From: Bremerella sp. P1
GTDB lineage: Bacteria > Planctomycetota > Planctomycetia > Pirellulales > Pirellulaceae
NCBI RefSeq assembly: GCF_028748185.1
Contig: NZ_CP118164.1
Span: 6,101,814-6,165,813, forward strand
DNA length: 64,000 nt
Direction of reading: 5' to 3'
How positions within the stretch are numbered: position 1 is the stretch's first letter; every line of letters starts with the position of its first letter. Under the pieces are notes generated by a model that saw only the letters and a list, made by a program, of their open reading frames with translations, was not told the DNA's origin and searched no databases. The position numbers were made by a program, and so were the translations under genes. Below are positions 10,440 to 20,811 of this stretch, piece after piece.

Positions 10440-10876
10440 CTGAAGTAAGGGGAGGGCAGGTGAGTAGGTATGTGCTGTAGCGAGGCTTGAAGGGGGAATT
10501 TAGGCGATTCACCCTCGCGTAGTCCTAGCTACTTTCTTCAAAAGAGAGGTCTCACAAAGCAATCGTACAGTGACGCCCAAAACCTACCGAATGTTTTCCC
10601 GAAAATTCAAGAAATATTGGAACAGGTGGGTTTTATGGTCGGGATCTGGCCTTAAGAGTGGATCTGGAAGCCAGAGTGAGAGTTTCCCGTTTCACGAAGG
10701 CAATGCGTTGCTGGCCAAACCGCAAGTTTCAACAAGGCAGTTGATGCAGCGTAAATATGGGTATTCCACAGAGTGTGAGAAGGAAGGGAGAGTTGGTCCG
10801 GACGAATCCTTCCAATGCGCGATGCAGTCGATTCGGAGCAAGTGCTGGTCTCACTTCTTCACACGTGGCAGGCACG
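10440..10876. other. Intergenic region, no gene recognised
   Basis: These 437 bases lie between a sulfatase gene that ends at 10877 and the PSD1 gene that starts at 10439, both on the minus strand. They must hold the sulfatase transcript end and the promoter of the PSD1/DUF1501 run. A short inverted repeat TCTGGC/GCCAGA (10645-10675) is visible but weak. Open frames here have no recognisable family features. Confidence 0.6.
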
Positions 10877-12334
10877 TCAGTTGTTGGCCGTCAGGCGGGG
10901 GATCTTCTGCTCGAGCTGCTTCACCAAGTCATGAAGCTTTCCATGTAGATTGTTCCGCTCCGACGGATCTTCCTCAAGGTTGTAAAGCTGGACCGGAGGG
11001 AGAGCTTGTAATACGTCTTTCGGTGGCTTCGGGGTGAATCCATTTGCCCAGGCCGAAGGGATGAACTTCCACTTACCGTCTCGAATGGCGAGCGGGGCAG
11101 ATTCGCCGATAATCAATTCGGTACGTGGCGACGTTTTAGCTTGGCCGAGCAGGACCGAAGATTGGTCGATGCTATCTGGACCGGCACCCTCTGGCATTGG
11201 ATGGCCAACGATGGATGCGGCTGTTGCCATGATGTCTGTAAAGGAGAAGAGATGATCGCTCACGGCGCCTGGCTTTACCGCGGCTGGCCATCGAACGAGA
11301 AACGGCATCCGATGCCCTCCTTCCCAGAGATCCTTCTTCATTCCTCGGTAAGGCCCTGTCGACGAGTGGCCGAATCTTTCAGTGTCCTTCTCGTACCAGA
11401 CAGGACCATTGTCACTCGTGAAGATGACGAGTGTGTCGTCTGCCATCTCCAAACGATCCAGCGTGTGCATCACGTCACCGACCAACGAGTCGACCTGGAC
11501 GACAAAGTCTCCGTACGTACCGGCATTGCTCTTTCCCTGGAATTCTTCAAGTGGTAGCCATGGAGTGTGTGGTGCCGTTAGTGCAAGATACAGAAAGAAC
11601 GGCTTTTCACTGTCGCTTCGAGCTTGCTTCTCCAGATAGCTGATCGCTTGTTCACGAAAGCGAGGGAGTACACCGTCGATTCGGAAGCCAGGGGCAATGG
11701 GACCACCGCGATAAAACTCTCCTTGGATATTGGTGAGGTGTTCACGCGTATCGTTGCGGCTCTCAATGTGTCGCGTCGGTTCGGCGACGAGCTGGCGTCC
11801 TTCGATATAGTAGTAAGGCGAAAAGTCCAAGGAGGTGTAAATCCCAAAGAAGTGGTCGAAACCACGGTCCATCGGTCCGCCACGAAGCGGCTCGTCAAAC
11901 TTCGGGTTCTTGCTGTTTTCAAAGCCAAGGTGCCACTTTCCCACCATGCCGGTCGTATAGCCAGCCGTACGTAGCATTTCGGGAAGCGTCAGCTGCTCCT
12001 CTTCGATAACCGGCATATCTCGCCATTTATTGATGCGATTGCATCGAAATGGATAGGTTCCTGTCAGCAAGCCATACCGGCTCGGTGTGCACCAGCCTGC
12101 GGGAGCATGGGCGTCCGTAAACCGCATACCTTGACTTGCGAATTGGTCCAGATTGGGTGTTGGGATCTTGCTTTCGTGGTTGTTAGCTCGAATGTCGCCG
12201 TAGCCAAGGTCATCGGCGAAGATAATCAGAATGTTTGGCTTCGCCAATGGTTCAGCAGCTAAGAGAACTTGGCTACTTGGTGCCAATGCCACGAGCGTCA
12301 GTACGGTGATAAAAGACAGGCTGTTGTAGGTCAT
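10877..12334 (-). CDS. Exported sulfatase (arylsulfatase family, type I)
   Basis: This protein of 485 residues starts with a signal peptide ending near LLAAEP. The metal-binding start NILIIFADDLGYGDI is followed by the formylglycine signature CTPSRYGLLTG, with Cys82 as the residue to be oxidised. GKWHLGF and the second metal site IFTSDNGP also match type I sulfatases. It would hydrolyse sulfate esters, probably on a sulfated glycan, in the periplasm; the substrate cannot be read from the sequence. It needs a formylglycine-generating enzyme, which is not in this window. It is transcribed divergently from a second sulfatase across a 166-bp gap. Confidence 0.93.
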   Translation of the reverse strand: MTYNSLSFITVLTLVALAPSSQVLLAAEPLAKPNILIIFADDLGYGDIRANNHESKIPTPNLDQFASQGMRFTDAHAPAGWCTPSRYGLLTGTYPFRCNRINKWRDMPVIEEEQLTLPEMLRTAGYTTGMVGKWHLGFENSKNPKFDEPLRGGPMDRGFDHFFGIYTSLDFSPYYYIEGRQLVAEPTRHIESRNDTREHLTNIQGEFYRGGPIAPGFRIDGVLPRFREQAISYLEKQARSDSEKPFFLYLALTAPHTPWLPLEEFQGKSNAGTYGDFVVQVDSLVGDVMHTLDRLEMADDTLVIFTSDNGPVWYEKDTERFGHSSTGPYRGMKKDLWEGGHRMPFLVRWPAAVKPGAVSDHLFSFTDIMATAASIVGHPMPEGAGPDSIDQSSVLLGQAKTSPRTELIIGESAPLAIRDGKWKFIPSAWANGFTPKPPKDVLQALPPVQLYNLEEDPSERNNLHGKLHDLVKQLEQKIPRLTANN

Positions 12335-12426
12335 CTACATTTTTCCGAATGGGGTGTTTATGCTGGCCAACCTGCCGAGCGTGCGACGAAGTCCTCGTCA
12401 CAACGTTTTCGTTCTGGGGGAATAGT

Positions 12427-12456
12427 TTGGGACAGTGGCAGTTCTTAGCTTAAAAT
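12427..12456 (+). promoter_or_regulatory. Candidate promoter for the coupled sulfatase pair
   Basis: TTGGGA (12427-12432) and TAAAAT (12451-12456) are separated by 18 bases and lie 45 bases before the start codon at 12501. They match a sigma-70-like -35/-10 pair at 4/6 and 5/6 positions. The match is from visual inspection only. Confidence 0.3.
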
Positions 12457-12500
12457 CTTTCTAAGTTGTTCCTGCTAACAAGTATATTCGTAGTAGAGCC

Positions 12501-14459
12501 ATGATTCGACCATTCCTCTGGGTCCCTGTTTGCGCATTGATGTGTTTCGCAGTTTCTCGCGCGAACGCAAACGAACGCGAAGTAACCCAGGCGAGAAAAC
12601 CGAATGTCGTGTTTATCTTGGCAGACGACTTGGGATGGAGTGATACGTCTCTTTTCGGAACGACGAACTTCTACCAAACGCCGAATATCCAGAAGCTTGC
12701 GCAGCGCGGAATGACGTTTACGCGAGCCTATTCGGCCAGTCCGCTTTGCTCACCAACACGAGCCAGCATACTAACAGGTCTTGCTCCAGCTCGGCATGGT
12801 ATCACCTCGCCCACTTGTCACCTGCCTATCGTACGCTTGAAGCCGGAACTCAAAGCTATGGCTCCAGCCAATCAGCAGGCTATTCAACCTGATTCCGTCA
12901 CTCGTTTACCTCCCTCGTACACGACACTTGCAGAGACTCTCAAGGCATCGGGATACGCGACCGGGCACTTCGGGAAGTGGCACCTTGGTCCCTCCCCGTA
13001 CTCACCCTTAGAGCATGGTTTTGACGTCGACGTTCCGCATTGGCATGGCCCGGGTCCAGCCGGCAGCTATGTTGCCCCCTGGAAGTTTCCGGACTTTGAT
13101 CACGATCCAGAGGTTCCCGACCAGCATCTTGAAGATCGTATGGCCCAAGAGGCCGTTAAGTTCATTCGAAAGCACCGCGACGAACCCTTCTTTCTGAACT
13201 ATTGGATGTTCAGTGTGCATGCTCCATTCGATGCGAAGAAATCGCTGATCCAAAAATATCGCGGTCTCGTTGATCCCGAAGATGAACAGCGTTGTCCAAC
13301 CTATGCCGCAATGATCGAAAGCATGGATGACGCGGTCGGTACCTTGCTGGAAGAACTGGATCGCCTGGGGATCGCTGACAACACGATCATCATTTTCGCC
13401 TCTGATAATGGAGGCAACTGTTACAGTGTGGTCGATGGCGAATGGCCAACCAATAATCGCCCCCTTCGCGGCGGAAAGGCGACCATGTACGAGGGGGGCG
13501 TTCGTACGCCTGCGATTGTTGTTTGGCCAGGCAAAGTAGAAAAAGCGTCCCAAAGCGATGTCATCATTCAAAGCATGGATTACTATCCAACGCTTCTCGA
13601 GATGCTTGATATCAAGCCTGACTCGCAACAGCAGTTTGACGGAATCAGCATATTGCCTGTTTTACAAGGTGGAAACATCGAGAGAGACGGCATCTTTACA
13701 TACTTTCCGCACAACCCACCGGTGCCTGATTGGATTCCACCATCAATTAGTGTTCATCAAGGCGACTGGAAGCTAATCCGCATTTTTCACAGCGGAGAGA
13801 AAGGCGAACATCGCTACAAACTATTCAATCTCTCCGAAGACAGCGGTGAGCAGAGCGACGTATCTGAGCTTTATGAGGATAAAGTTCGGGAACTGGATAA
13901 GCTAATTGAAGGTCACCTAACTGCAGCGGCAGCGACTACTCCGCAGCCGAATCGGCATTTTGATCCAAAGCAGTATGACCCGGCAAGAGAAGGGGTGCCT
14001 GCCAAGAAATTCGAGCGCAGCCAAGGTAGTGCAAAGCCTAAGAAGAGATCAAAACCTGTTGCTGGTTGGGTGCCTGGCGGTACGGCGAGCTTAACAGTTA
14101 CGAAGGAGAGCCTTGTGGTTGAAAGTACCGGCCGAGATCCATTTCTTAGCTTCGGGCTTCCCCGTGCGACCAAGCTATCGCCAGTGAAACTACATGTCAC
14201 CATGGCGTCAGAATCGGTCGGGAGTGGCCAAGTGTATTGGCGAGAGAAGGATGCGAACTTCTTTAAGGCTGAACGTAGTCACATCTTCGATGTCACGCAC
14301 GACGGTCAAGCCCATGAGTATTCCATCGTGCTTAAGCCGACCAGTCCGCTACTGGGAATCCGTATTGATCCATCGCGGGGCAGTGGCAAAGTTGTCATAT
14401 CGGAACTAAGACTGACGAATGAAGATGACGTCCTCATTTACAAGTGGAGCTTTCAATGA
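12501..14459 (+). CDS. Exported sulfatase with C-terminal accessory region
   Basis: This 652-residue type I sulfatase has a signal peptide ([19 protein letters not shown]). The metal site [14 protein letters not shown] is followed by the formylglycine motif [11 protein letters not shown] at Cys83, GKWHLGP and ASDNGG. The catalytic fold ends near residue 500. The remaining ~150 residues resemble a small beta-rich accessory domain of the kind seen in planctomycete sulfatases; its role is unknown. The stop codon overlaps the ATG of the next sulfatase (ATGA), indicating translational coupling and probable joint action on one polysaccharide. Confidence 0.93.
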   Translation: MIRPFLWVPVCALMCFAVSRANANEREVTQARKPNVVFILADDLGWSDTSLFGTTNFYQTPNIQKLAQRGMTFTRAYSASPLCSPTRASILTGLAPARHGITSPTCHLPIVRLKPELKAMAPANQQAIQPDSVTRLPPSYTTLAETLKASGYATGHFGKWHLGPSPYSPLEHGFDVDVPHWHGPGPAGSYVAPWKFPDFDHDPEVPDQHLEDRMAQEAVKFIRKHRDEPFFLNYWMFSVHAPFDAKKSLIQKYRGLVDPEDEQRCPTYAAMIESMDDAVGTLLEELDRLGIADNTIIIFASDNGGNCYSVVDGEWPTNNRPLRGGKATMYEGGVRTPAIVVWPGKVEKASQSDVIIQSMDYYPTLLEMLDIKPDSQQQFDGISILPVLQGGNIERDGIFTYFPHNPPVPDWIPPSISVHQGDWKLIRIFHSGEKGEHRYKLFNLSEDSGEQSDVSELYEDKVRELDKLIEGHLTAAAATTPQPNRHFDPKQYDPAREGVPAKKFERSQGSAKPKKRSKPVAGWVPGGTASLTVTKESLVVESTGRDPFLSFGLPRATKLSPVKLHVTMASESVGSGQVYWREKDANFFKAERSHIFDVTHDGQAHEYSIVLKPTSPLLGIRIDPSRGSGKVVISELRLTNEDDVLIYKWSFQ

Positions 14460-16087
14460 ACTTAGGGATAATTACCACCTTTCATTCCGCTAGTACTTGG
14501 GTACGACTCTGGCTTTTCCTCTTCCTGTTGTTATCTGCTCGCGATACGCTGGCAAACGATCGTCCGAATTTCTTAGTGATTATCGCCGATGACATGGGCT
14601 ACTCGGACGCAGGTTGCTATGGAGGTGAGATTGCAACGCCCAATTTGGATCAATTAGCCGCGGGCGGACTTCGTTTTACCCAGTTCTATAATACGGCCCG
14701 CTGTTGGCCGACGCGGTCAGCTCTGGTCACCGGCTACTATCCGCAACAGATTCGCCGCGATGGTATGCCTGGGGCCCCTCGGAATTTCGGTGGACGGGGA
14801 AAGCGACCTGAATGGGCTAAGACGATTGCCGACTATCTGAAGCCAGCCGGCTACCGAACGTACCATTCGGGTAAATGGCATATCGATGGAGAACCCACTA
14901 AGAATGGTTTTGACCTGTCCAATCCGACGACGCGTGGTCCTGGTTTTTTTGAAACGACCAAGAAAAAGTCTCGTGACCCCAGCTATTACGAAACCATCGA
15001 AACGGCGGACTTCGCAATCGAGTGCTTAAAGGAACACGCATCGGAGTACGCAGACAAACCCTTTTTCGCCTACGTTGCGTTTCGTGCTCCCCATTTCCCG
15101 CTACACGCGTTGCCTGAAGACATCGCGCGGTATCGCGACCGCTACACGCAAGGTTGGAACGTCCTACGCAAGGAGCGACATGAACGACAGCAGGAACTCG
15201 GGCTCGATGTCGCGGAATTGTCGGCCCTCGAACCGCAGGTGGGACCACCGTATGCGTTTCCCGATCAGATCAAGCAACTTGGATCAGGAGAAGTCAATCG
15301 TCCCGTACCATGGAATGACCTAACCGCGGAGCAGAAAGAATTCCAAGCGATGAAGATGTCGATCCACGCGGCCATGATCGATCGTATGGATCGCGAGATT
15401 GGTCGTATTCTGGATCAACTGAGAAGCATGAATGCAATGGAGGAGACTTTCATTTGCTTTCTTTCCGACAATGGTGCAAGTGCTGAGATTATGGTTCGGG
15501 GCGACGGTCATGATCCTACGGCGGCGATGGGATCGGCCGAGACGTACTTGTGTTTGGGTCCCGGATTTTCCAGCGCAGCCAACACGCCATTTCGTCGCCA
15601 TAAGACATGGGTACACGAAGGAGGTATCTCAACACCATTTATCGTTCACTGGCCTGGCGGTATCAAAGCTAAGAACGAATTCAGATCAAGTGTCGCGCAT
15701 GTGATTGACATTGCGCCAACCATTCTCGACCTCGCAGGTGTCAAGGCTGAAGTAACGCAGGGGATCTCGATGAGCGGTAAGAGCCTAAAGCAGGCTCTAT
15801 TGAAAGACGGGGCCGTCGTGCACGATGTACTGTGGTTCTATCACGAAGGCAATCGCGCGCTTCGCCAGGGTGATTGGAAGATCGTTTACGCCGACGATGT
15901 AAATGCCGGTAAGCGAGGCGTCGAAAAGGAAGACATATACAAGGTGAAGTGGTCTTTGTATGACCTTTCAACGGATCGTGCGGAACAACAGGACTTATCA
16001 GAAGCCGAGCTAGAACGCGTCAAAGCGATGGTATCCCGCTGGGACCAGCTGAGAACAAAGTTCTTAAGTGAGGCAACGCAAAACTGA
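14456..16087 (+). CDS. Exported sulfatase, translationally coupled
   Basis: This type I sulfatase has 543 residues from the ATG at 14456. That start overlaps the previous stop by four bases and gives a signal peptide with a hydrophobic core [16 protein letters not shown]. An upstream in-frame GTG at 14444 is possible but would lie inside the previous gene. The formylglycine motif is [11 protein letters not shown] with Cys83; the bulky Trp after Cys still fits CxPxR. Other landmarks are [18 protein letters not shown] and CFLSDNGAS. The coupled neighbour and the divergent third sulfatase suggest a regulon for one sulfated glycan. The substrate is unknown. Confidence 0.92.
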   Translation: MNLGIITTFHSASTWVRLWLFLFLLLSARDTLANDRPNFLVIIADDMGYSDAGCYGGEIATPNLDQLAAGGLRFTQFYNTARCWPTRSALVTGYYPQQIRRDGMPGAPRNFGGRGKRPEWAKTIADYLKPAGYRTYHSGKWHIDGEPTKNGFDLSNPTTRGPGFFETTKKKSRDPSYYETIETADFAIECLKEHASEYADKPFFAYVAFRAPHFPLHALPEDIARYRDRYTQGWNVLRKERHERQQELGLDVAELSALEPQVGPPYAFPDQIKQLGSGEVNRPVPWNDLTAEQKEFQAMKMSIHAAMIDRMDREIGRILDQLRSMNAMEETFICFLSDNGASAEIMVRGDGHDPTAAMGSAETYLCLGPGFSSAANTPFRRHKTWVHEGGISTPFIVHWPGGIKAKNEFRSSVAHVIDIAPTILDLAGVKAEVTQGISMSGKSLKQALLKDGAVVHDVLWFYHEGNRALRQGDWKIVYADDVNAGKRGVEKEDIYKVKWSLYDLSTDRAEQQDLSEAELERVKAMVSRWDQLRTKFLSEATQN

Positions 16088-16201
16088 CTGCGAATTGATC
16101 CCACTCGTCGAGGCCAATCCTCAAGCGGGCAAATCAGCGATTTGAGATTGCGCAGTCAGATCGTGTTAGAAAGCGACGTGGCATTCCAGAGGTCGCTTTC
16201 T
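16084..16201. terminator. Bidirectional terminator-like stem-loop between convergent genes
   Basis: Between the sulfatase ending at 16087 and the convergent cytochrome gene ending at 16242 there is a perfect 10-bp inverted repeat, AGAAAGCGAC (16168-16177) and GTCGCTTTCT (16192-16201), with a 14-base loop. A second perfect 9-bp inverted repeat, CTGACTGCG (16084-16092) and CGCAGTCAG (16151-16159), lies just before it. No long T tract follows. Termination for both converging transcripts is inferred from position. Confidence 0.5.
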
Positions 16202-16241
16202 GCATGATCGATCGGACTAACAACGGAGACTGGTACTAGGA

Positions 16242-19200
16242 TTATTTCCCCGCTTCCTTCTTAAGTTCCTTCAGCCTCTTCTTGCCGCCCTTGTTGACTT
16301 CTAAGACGAACCTTGCGAGATCCAAGAAGGCCTGGCGATTCTCCAGCTGATTTGCGATGCCCTCAGGCATGGTCGAATTCTTCAATACCATCATGTCCTC
16401 AACATCGTCGAGAAGGATTTCACGATCCCGACCTGCGTCAGCTGGAATACGTAGAGTAATCTTCTCCTCAGCTTCCTTGATGAGAAAGCCAGAGACCGCG
16501 ACACCGTCAATGGTCAGCACGGTTACCGAGCGATATCCATCCAGGATATCGGCCGAGGGATTGAGAATCGATTTGAGCAGATGTTGTTCCGTGGCATCCT
16601 TTCTGGCCGCTGTCAACTCTGGGCCCATTTGGTAGCCTTGGGAGACATCGTGGCAGGTGGCACAGGCGACTTTCTCGCTATAGAACAGCTGAGCTCCCTT
16701 TACGGGGTCTCCTGACTTCCATGCTTGGACGACGAGCTGCTCGAGAGGTTCCGAGCGAAGCTCTTGTTCCAGTTTGGATGACGTGGGCATGTCTTCCGCC
16801 AAAGCAGGCTGAGCTCCTTCGGGGAATGGATGCATTTTGAGCAATTCTTCCGGACTGTAGAATTTACGGCGGTCGCTGGTTTCCTTGCGGATGCGTTCCA
16901 CATCCTCTTGTTTGATGATCGGAGCATCATTACCCCAACTGCTGCGGACGTAATTCAGTACTGCCGTGATCTCGGCATCGGTAAACATGTTGCCGATGGC
17001 CGTCATCGGAGGGACACCGCCGCCTGGCTCGTAAACTTTACCTTTGACCTGAATCTTGCCCCATACGCCGTGAAGCGTCAGCTTGATCAATCGATCCGGG
17101 TCGCCATTTACCCATTCGCTACCGGCAAGAGGCGGATAGATACGTGCCACGCCCTGGCCATGATCTCGATGGCAGGTATTGCAGGAGCCTTCTTCCAGAA
17201 ACACTCTTTGCCCAATTTCATAGTGCTTCTTAAACTGCTTGTCCGCGAACTTCGCTGACTTCGAGCGATAGTCCTTCGGTTTAAGAGCCCCTTCAAGCTT
17301 ACTGCTCAGCAGTGTGTCGACCTCTACGGAAAGATCGTAGTCGTGGATCGTCCCGCTGGCCAACAAGGCTTCCGCTTCTGGCTTCAGAGAATACATCGCG
17401 GCATTGAGCGAGTTGCGAATCCATCGATCGGTTGGCTGCGATGCAACAACCAATGCGATTTCTGCGCCATCATTCCCGCCGAGCCATGACGCTGCGGAAA
17501 GTGCTTCTAAACGAACACGTGGGTGTTGATCTTTCGCCGCTGGTAACAAGTACTGCTTCGGATCATCTAACAAGTGCAGACAGTGGCGCACAACGCGAAC
17601 CGCCGCCGAACGAACCCGATGATCTTTGGCCGACAAGCACGCTTGGAGAAGTTGCACCGAGGGCTCTTGTTGCCCCCAAGTTGCCCAAAGTGCTTCCAGC
17701 ACGAGTCGTTCGTTGTCTTGGTTTTCGGCGGCGAACTTGGTCGCGAAGGCGAGTACTTCGTCTTTGTTGCGACCGCGAAGTTCACGATGAGAACGCTTGC
17801 GGGCATTCAGTTCAGGAAGCTTGAAGTTGTTGAACAGTGTTTCAAGGCTCGCGCCAGCAACTTGGGGAGGATCGACCAAGGGACGTTCGGGATAGGTAAT
17901 TCGATAAATTCGGCCATATTCCGAATTGCGCAGCGGGTCACGGGCACTGTGTTGCATGTGACCAATGAGCGTGTTATGCCAATCGACAAAGTAGAGGCTT
18001 CCATCCGGAGCAATTTCGAGATCGCACGGTCGGAAATTGCCGTCTGACGACTGAATCAAGTTTTGACGGAATTGGCCTTTGATCTCCGGACCGTCTTCGA
18101 CCGTCTTGTACTCTTTGATCCCGAGGAAACCAATCGAGTTGCAGTACAGGTAGTCTCCCTGTACCTCGTCGGGGAAATGACGGGAGTATATGAATTCCGA
18201 TCCCGAAGTAGGGCGTGCGTGGTGCTCGTAGTTAAACTTCGAGACCTTCTCCATCTCCATCGAATGCGGCATCTTGATGGAATTGCCCAGCATCCAATAC
18301 TGATCACCGCCCGAGGCATCGTTCAAATAGCTCTGCCCATACTCGTCGTGGGCAACTCCCCAGGGGTTGTTCACGTCCGACTGGAAGACGCGTTCCACCT
18401 TCCATGAATGGGGATCAAACCGCCAGGCACCGCCGTCGGTCATCCGCTGCGGTCCCCACGGAGTTTCGACTTGTGAATGGAGGAATCGTCCTTCACACAT
18501 GAAGATGCCGTTTCCATTGTCAACATCGAAAGCAGAAATGGCATGGTGCGTATCGTGTGGATCAAAGCCATCGAGTAGGTACTCAGTCTTGTCGGCTTGG
18601 CTGTCCCCGTCGGTGTCTTTTAGCAACATCAAGAATGGTTCTTGCGAAAGGTATACCCCTTCAGGCGCCAATTCAAAACCAATTGGCATGTGCAGTCCCT
18701 GAGCAAAAACCGTTTCCTTGTCGGCGCGACCGTCCCCGTCCGTGTCTTCGTAGATCAAGATCATATCGTTCGGCTTGGGATCGCCAGGTTGGTAGTGCGG
18801 GTAGCTGATGAGAGTCGACACCCACAAACGCCCCTGATTATCGAACCGCATCTGGCAGGGATTGCCGAGGTTAGGGAACTGTTGTTCTGAGGCAAACAGC
18901 GATACCTCGTATCCTTCCGGTAGGTCGAATGTCTTGAGTGCGTCTTGTTCCGACTTGAGGTATTCCAGGTTTCCATTCTTCGCGCTTACCTGGTAGTTCG
19001 TTTCGACAGGGGAAAGTGCACGTGTAAGCGAGTCGTCCACTTCAATCGTCGATGACTTGCCTTGTGCAATTGCCCAGATATTGCGGTCGCGAAGAACCGT
19101 CATTTGGCGGATCTTCTCAATTTCTTCTGGGTAGTTGAAGTTGCCGTATGGGGCCCAACGTCGCCCGTAAGCATGGACTCCATTGAGCATGCGGTAGTCG

Positions 19201-20189
19201 TTTCGCCAGAACCAGGCTTTATCCGCCACAGCGGATCGGAGCAATTTGTCTGCATCAGATACCGACGTGGTCTGGCCGAAGAGCTTCTCCATCAACAGAG
19301 GTGCTAACGCCTCGTAACCTTCTTCGGAAAGGTGAACGCCGTTGATCGTCAGCGGCGCGTCGCTGTTGGCGAACCACTGCAAGGTAGGAGTAAACAGGTC
19401 GACGGCCGCAACCTTCTTCTCTCGGGCAACATCGAGGACAGCCTGAGCATACTGTTGAAGAATCTCGTTGCGGTTAGTTGCATCGGGAAGCGCAAACGTA
19501 TCAAGTTGTTGCATGGCAATTGGGGTAGCCAAGACTAGTCGAGGAGGCTGCTTGCCATCCTGTTCGTAGCTTCGCGACAGCGTGTGATCGACGAACGCCC
19601 GCAGTTCGTTCTTGAAGTTCTCGACACCTTCTGGGCCATCAAACGATTCGTTGAATCCGAAAAAGGCAACGATCGTGCTCGCCTGAACGATGGTGAGCCA
19701 TTCATCAGGTTTCGGATAATGACCAATACCAAGGTGGGCCCGGATTTCAGGGCGGAACTTTTCGCCACCGGGGAAAGCCCACGGGTCGTTATTACCAGCC
19801 TCTGGGCGATACGCAGGCGTGTGTCCTGGAAAGCCCATGTTGCGGAAGGTAATGTGCTTGGGAGCGAACTCTTTGTGTAGCAACGTTTCAAAGTAGTTAT
19901 GGTGCTCCATACGCTCGGCAAGTGCGTTCCCAATGAACACCAACGTTTCACCCGGTTTCACTTCCAAGGGCAAAGACGTTGAGGGAGCCGGGCCCTCGAC
20001 TGGTGTGGGTTGCAGATAGGTCGGCCGTTCCTGTTTCTTCTGTTGAGCCTCTTGACCCGTGATGGTGGTAATGACCTCAGGAGCGTCCGTTTTTTCGGCC
20101 GATTCGCTCAAGCGGAAGCTAGACAAGAGGGTAGACACCGCCAAAAGCAGACAGGCCAACAGGGTAAAACGTTTCATGGATACATTCAT
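16242..20189 (-). CDS. PVC-type diheme cytochrome / membrane-bound dehydrogenase with SGNH-like N-terminus and HEAT repeats
   Basis: This 1315-residue exported protein has a signal peptide in residues 5-30. An SGNH/GDSL-like domain lies at about 78-310. A beta-propeller of the PVC membrane-bound dehydrogenase type starts near residue 425 (LPEGYEVSLFASEQQ). HEAT-like repeats occupy about 790-930. Two cytochrome c segments follow, with heme motifs CNTCH at residue 1003 and CATCH at 1176. The likely role is periplasmic oxidation of a carbohydrate-derived substrate with electron transfer through the hemes; the substrate is unknown. The SGNH block I reads IGNALAER instead of GDS, so the usual serine nucleophile appears absent. 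Start 20177 is an alternative. Confidence 0.9.
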   Translation of the reverse strand: MNVSMKRFTLLACLLLAVSTLLSSFRLSESAEKTDAPEVITTITGQEAQQKKQERPTYLQPTPVEGPAPSTSLPLEVKPGETLVFIGNALAERMEHHNYFETLLHKEFAPKHITFRNMGFPGHTPAYRPEAGNNDPWAFPGGEKFRPEIRAHLGIGHYPKPDEWLTIVQASTIVAFFGFNESFDGPEGVENFKNELRAFVDHTLSRSYEQDGKQPPRLVLATPIAMQQLDTFALPDATNRNEILQQYAQAVLDVAREKKVAAVDLFTPTLQWFANSDAPLTINGVHLSEEGYEALAPLLMEKLFGQTTSVSDADKLLRSAVADKAWFWRNDYRMLNGVHAYGRRWAPYGNFNYPEEIEKIRQMTVLRDRNIWAIAQGKSSTIEVDDSLTRALSPVETNYQVSAKNGNLEYLKSEQDALKTFDLPEGYEVSLFASEQQFPNLGNPCQMRFDNQGRLWVSTLISYPHYQPGDPKPNDMILIYEDTDGDGRADKETVFAQGLHMPIGFELAPEGVYLSQEPFLMLLKDTDGDSQADKTEYLLDGFDPHDTHHAISAFDVDNGNGIFMCEGRFLHSQVETPWGPQRMTDGGAWRFDPHSWKVERVFQSDVNNPWGVAHDEYGQSYLNDASGGDQYWMLGNSIKMPHSMEMEKVSKFNYEHHARPTSGSEFIYSRHFPDEVQGDYLYCNSIGFLGIKEYKTVEDGPEIKGQFRQNLIQSSDGNFRPCDLEIAPDGSLYFVDWHNTLIGHMQHSARDPLRNSEYGRIYRITYPERPLVDPPQVAGASLETLFNNFKLPELNARKRSHRELRGRNKDEVLAFATKFAAENQDNERLVLEALWATWGQQEPSVQLLQACLSAKDHRVRSAAVRVVRHCLHLLDDPKQYLLPAAKDQHPRVRLEALSAASWLGGNDGAEIALVVASQPTDRWIRNSLNAAMYSLKPEAEALLASGTIHDYDLSVEVDTLLSSKLEGALKPKDYRSKSAKFADKQFKKHYEIGQRVFLEEGSCNTCHRDHGQGVARIYPPLAGSEWVNGDPDRLIKLTLHGVWGKIQVKGKVYEPGGGVPPMTAIGNMFTDAEITAVLNYVRSSWGNDAPIIKQEDVERIRKETSDRRKFYSPEELLKMHPFPEGAQPALAEDMPTSSKLEQELRSEPLEQLVVQAWKSGDPVKGAQLFYSEKVACATCHDVSQGYQMGPELTAARKDATEQHLLKSILNPSADILDGYRSVTVLTIDGVAVSGFLIKEAEEKITLRIPADAGRDREILLDDVEDMMVLKNSTMPEGIANQLENRQAFLDLARFVLEVNKGGKKRLKELKKEAGK

Positions 20190-20811
20190 TGGGGATGTAA
20201 ACGGAAATAGGTCGCGAATTGATCAATCGTAGACCAATTCAGTGTTTTGTGCGGGGTCAAGCGAACAAGAATCGTACAAGTGCGCTAAGTTCGTATCATT
20301 GATCAGGATGCCGAGGAATATGCTGGGAAGGATGTTGGCCAGGGCTAAGCATCAATGCGTACGCAAAACAAGTATGGTAAGGACTTTAGGGAAATGATAA
20401 TCGAAACCTCAGGATTTCTAAACTATCGAGAGTCTGTCCCTTTCACAAATAGTTGTCCTTCGATCTTCAGCAAATTGTCAAAATGCGACATCCGAAGTGC
20501 TTTTGGGGATCCTCTTTTTTGCATGATAGGTAAGCAGACAGCATGAAATACCCTATTCTGCTACCCGCAAGTGCGTGACCAAATTGATTCCGAATGGGCA
20601 GGCTTATTGATCGATAGACGTGGCTGGCTCTGTTGTGACAACAAGTACGCGAAACCCTTATCCTTCCGGCGTGGCTACCGTTGGTCACTCGGTAATTTGT
20701 CTTTGGCGGGTTGTGGCGAAAGTGTTTCCTGCGTCGTGGGATGAACCGAACGCCGGCTTCTCAGGCATGCGTAGAACTGAGCAGGGTGGCTTCGAAGATG
20801 CTCTGCAAGTT
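20190..20811. other. Intergenic region, no gene recognised
   Basis: These 622 bases lie between a sulfatase gene ending at 20812 and the cytochrome gene starting at 20189, both on the minus strand. Open frames on either strand are short and lack signal peptides or family motifs. The right part reads GC-balanced and coding-like but is not assignable. The promoter of the cytochrome gene must lie near 20190-20300. Confidence 0.6.

Noticed and set aside
13008-13628. 206-codon open frame on the minus strand inside a sulfatase gene
   Set aside because: It is fully antisense to a clear sulfatase and has no motif of its own.
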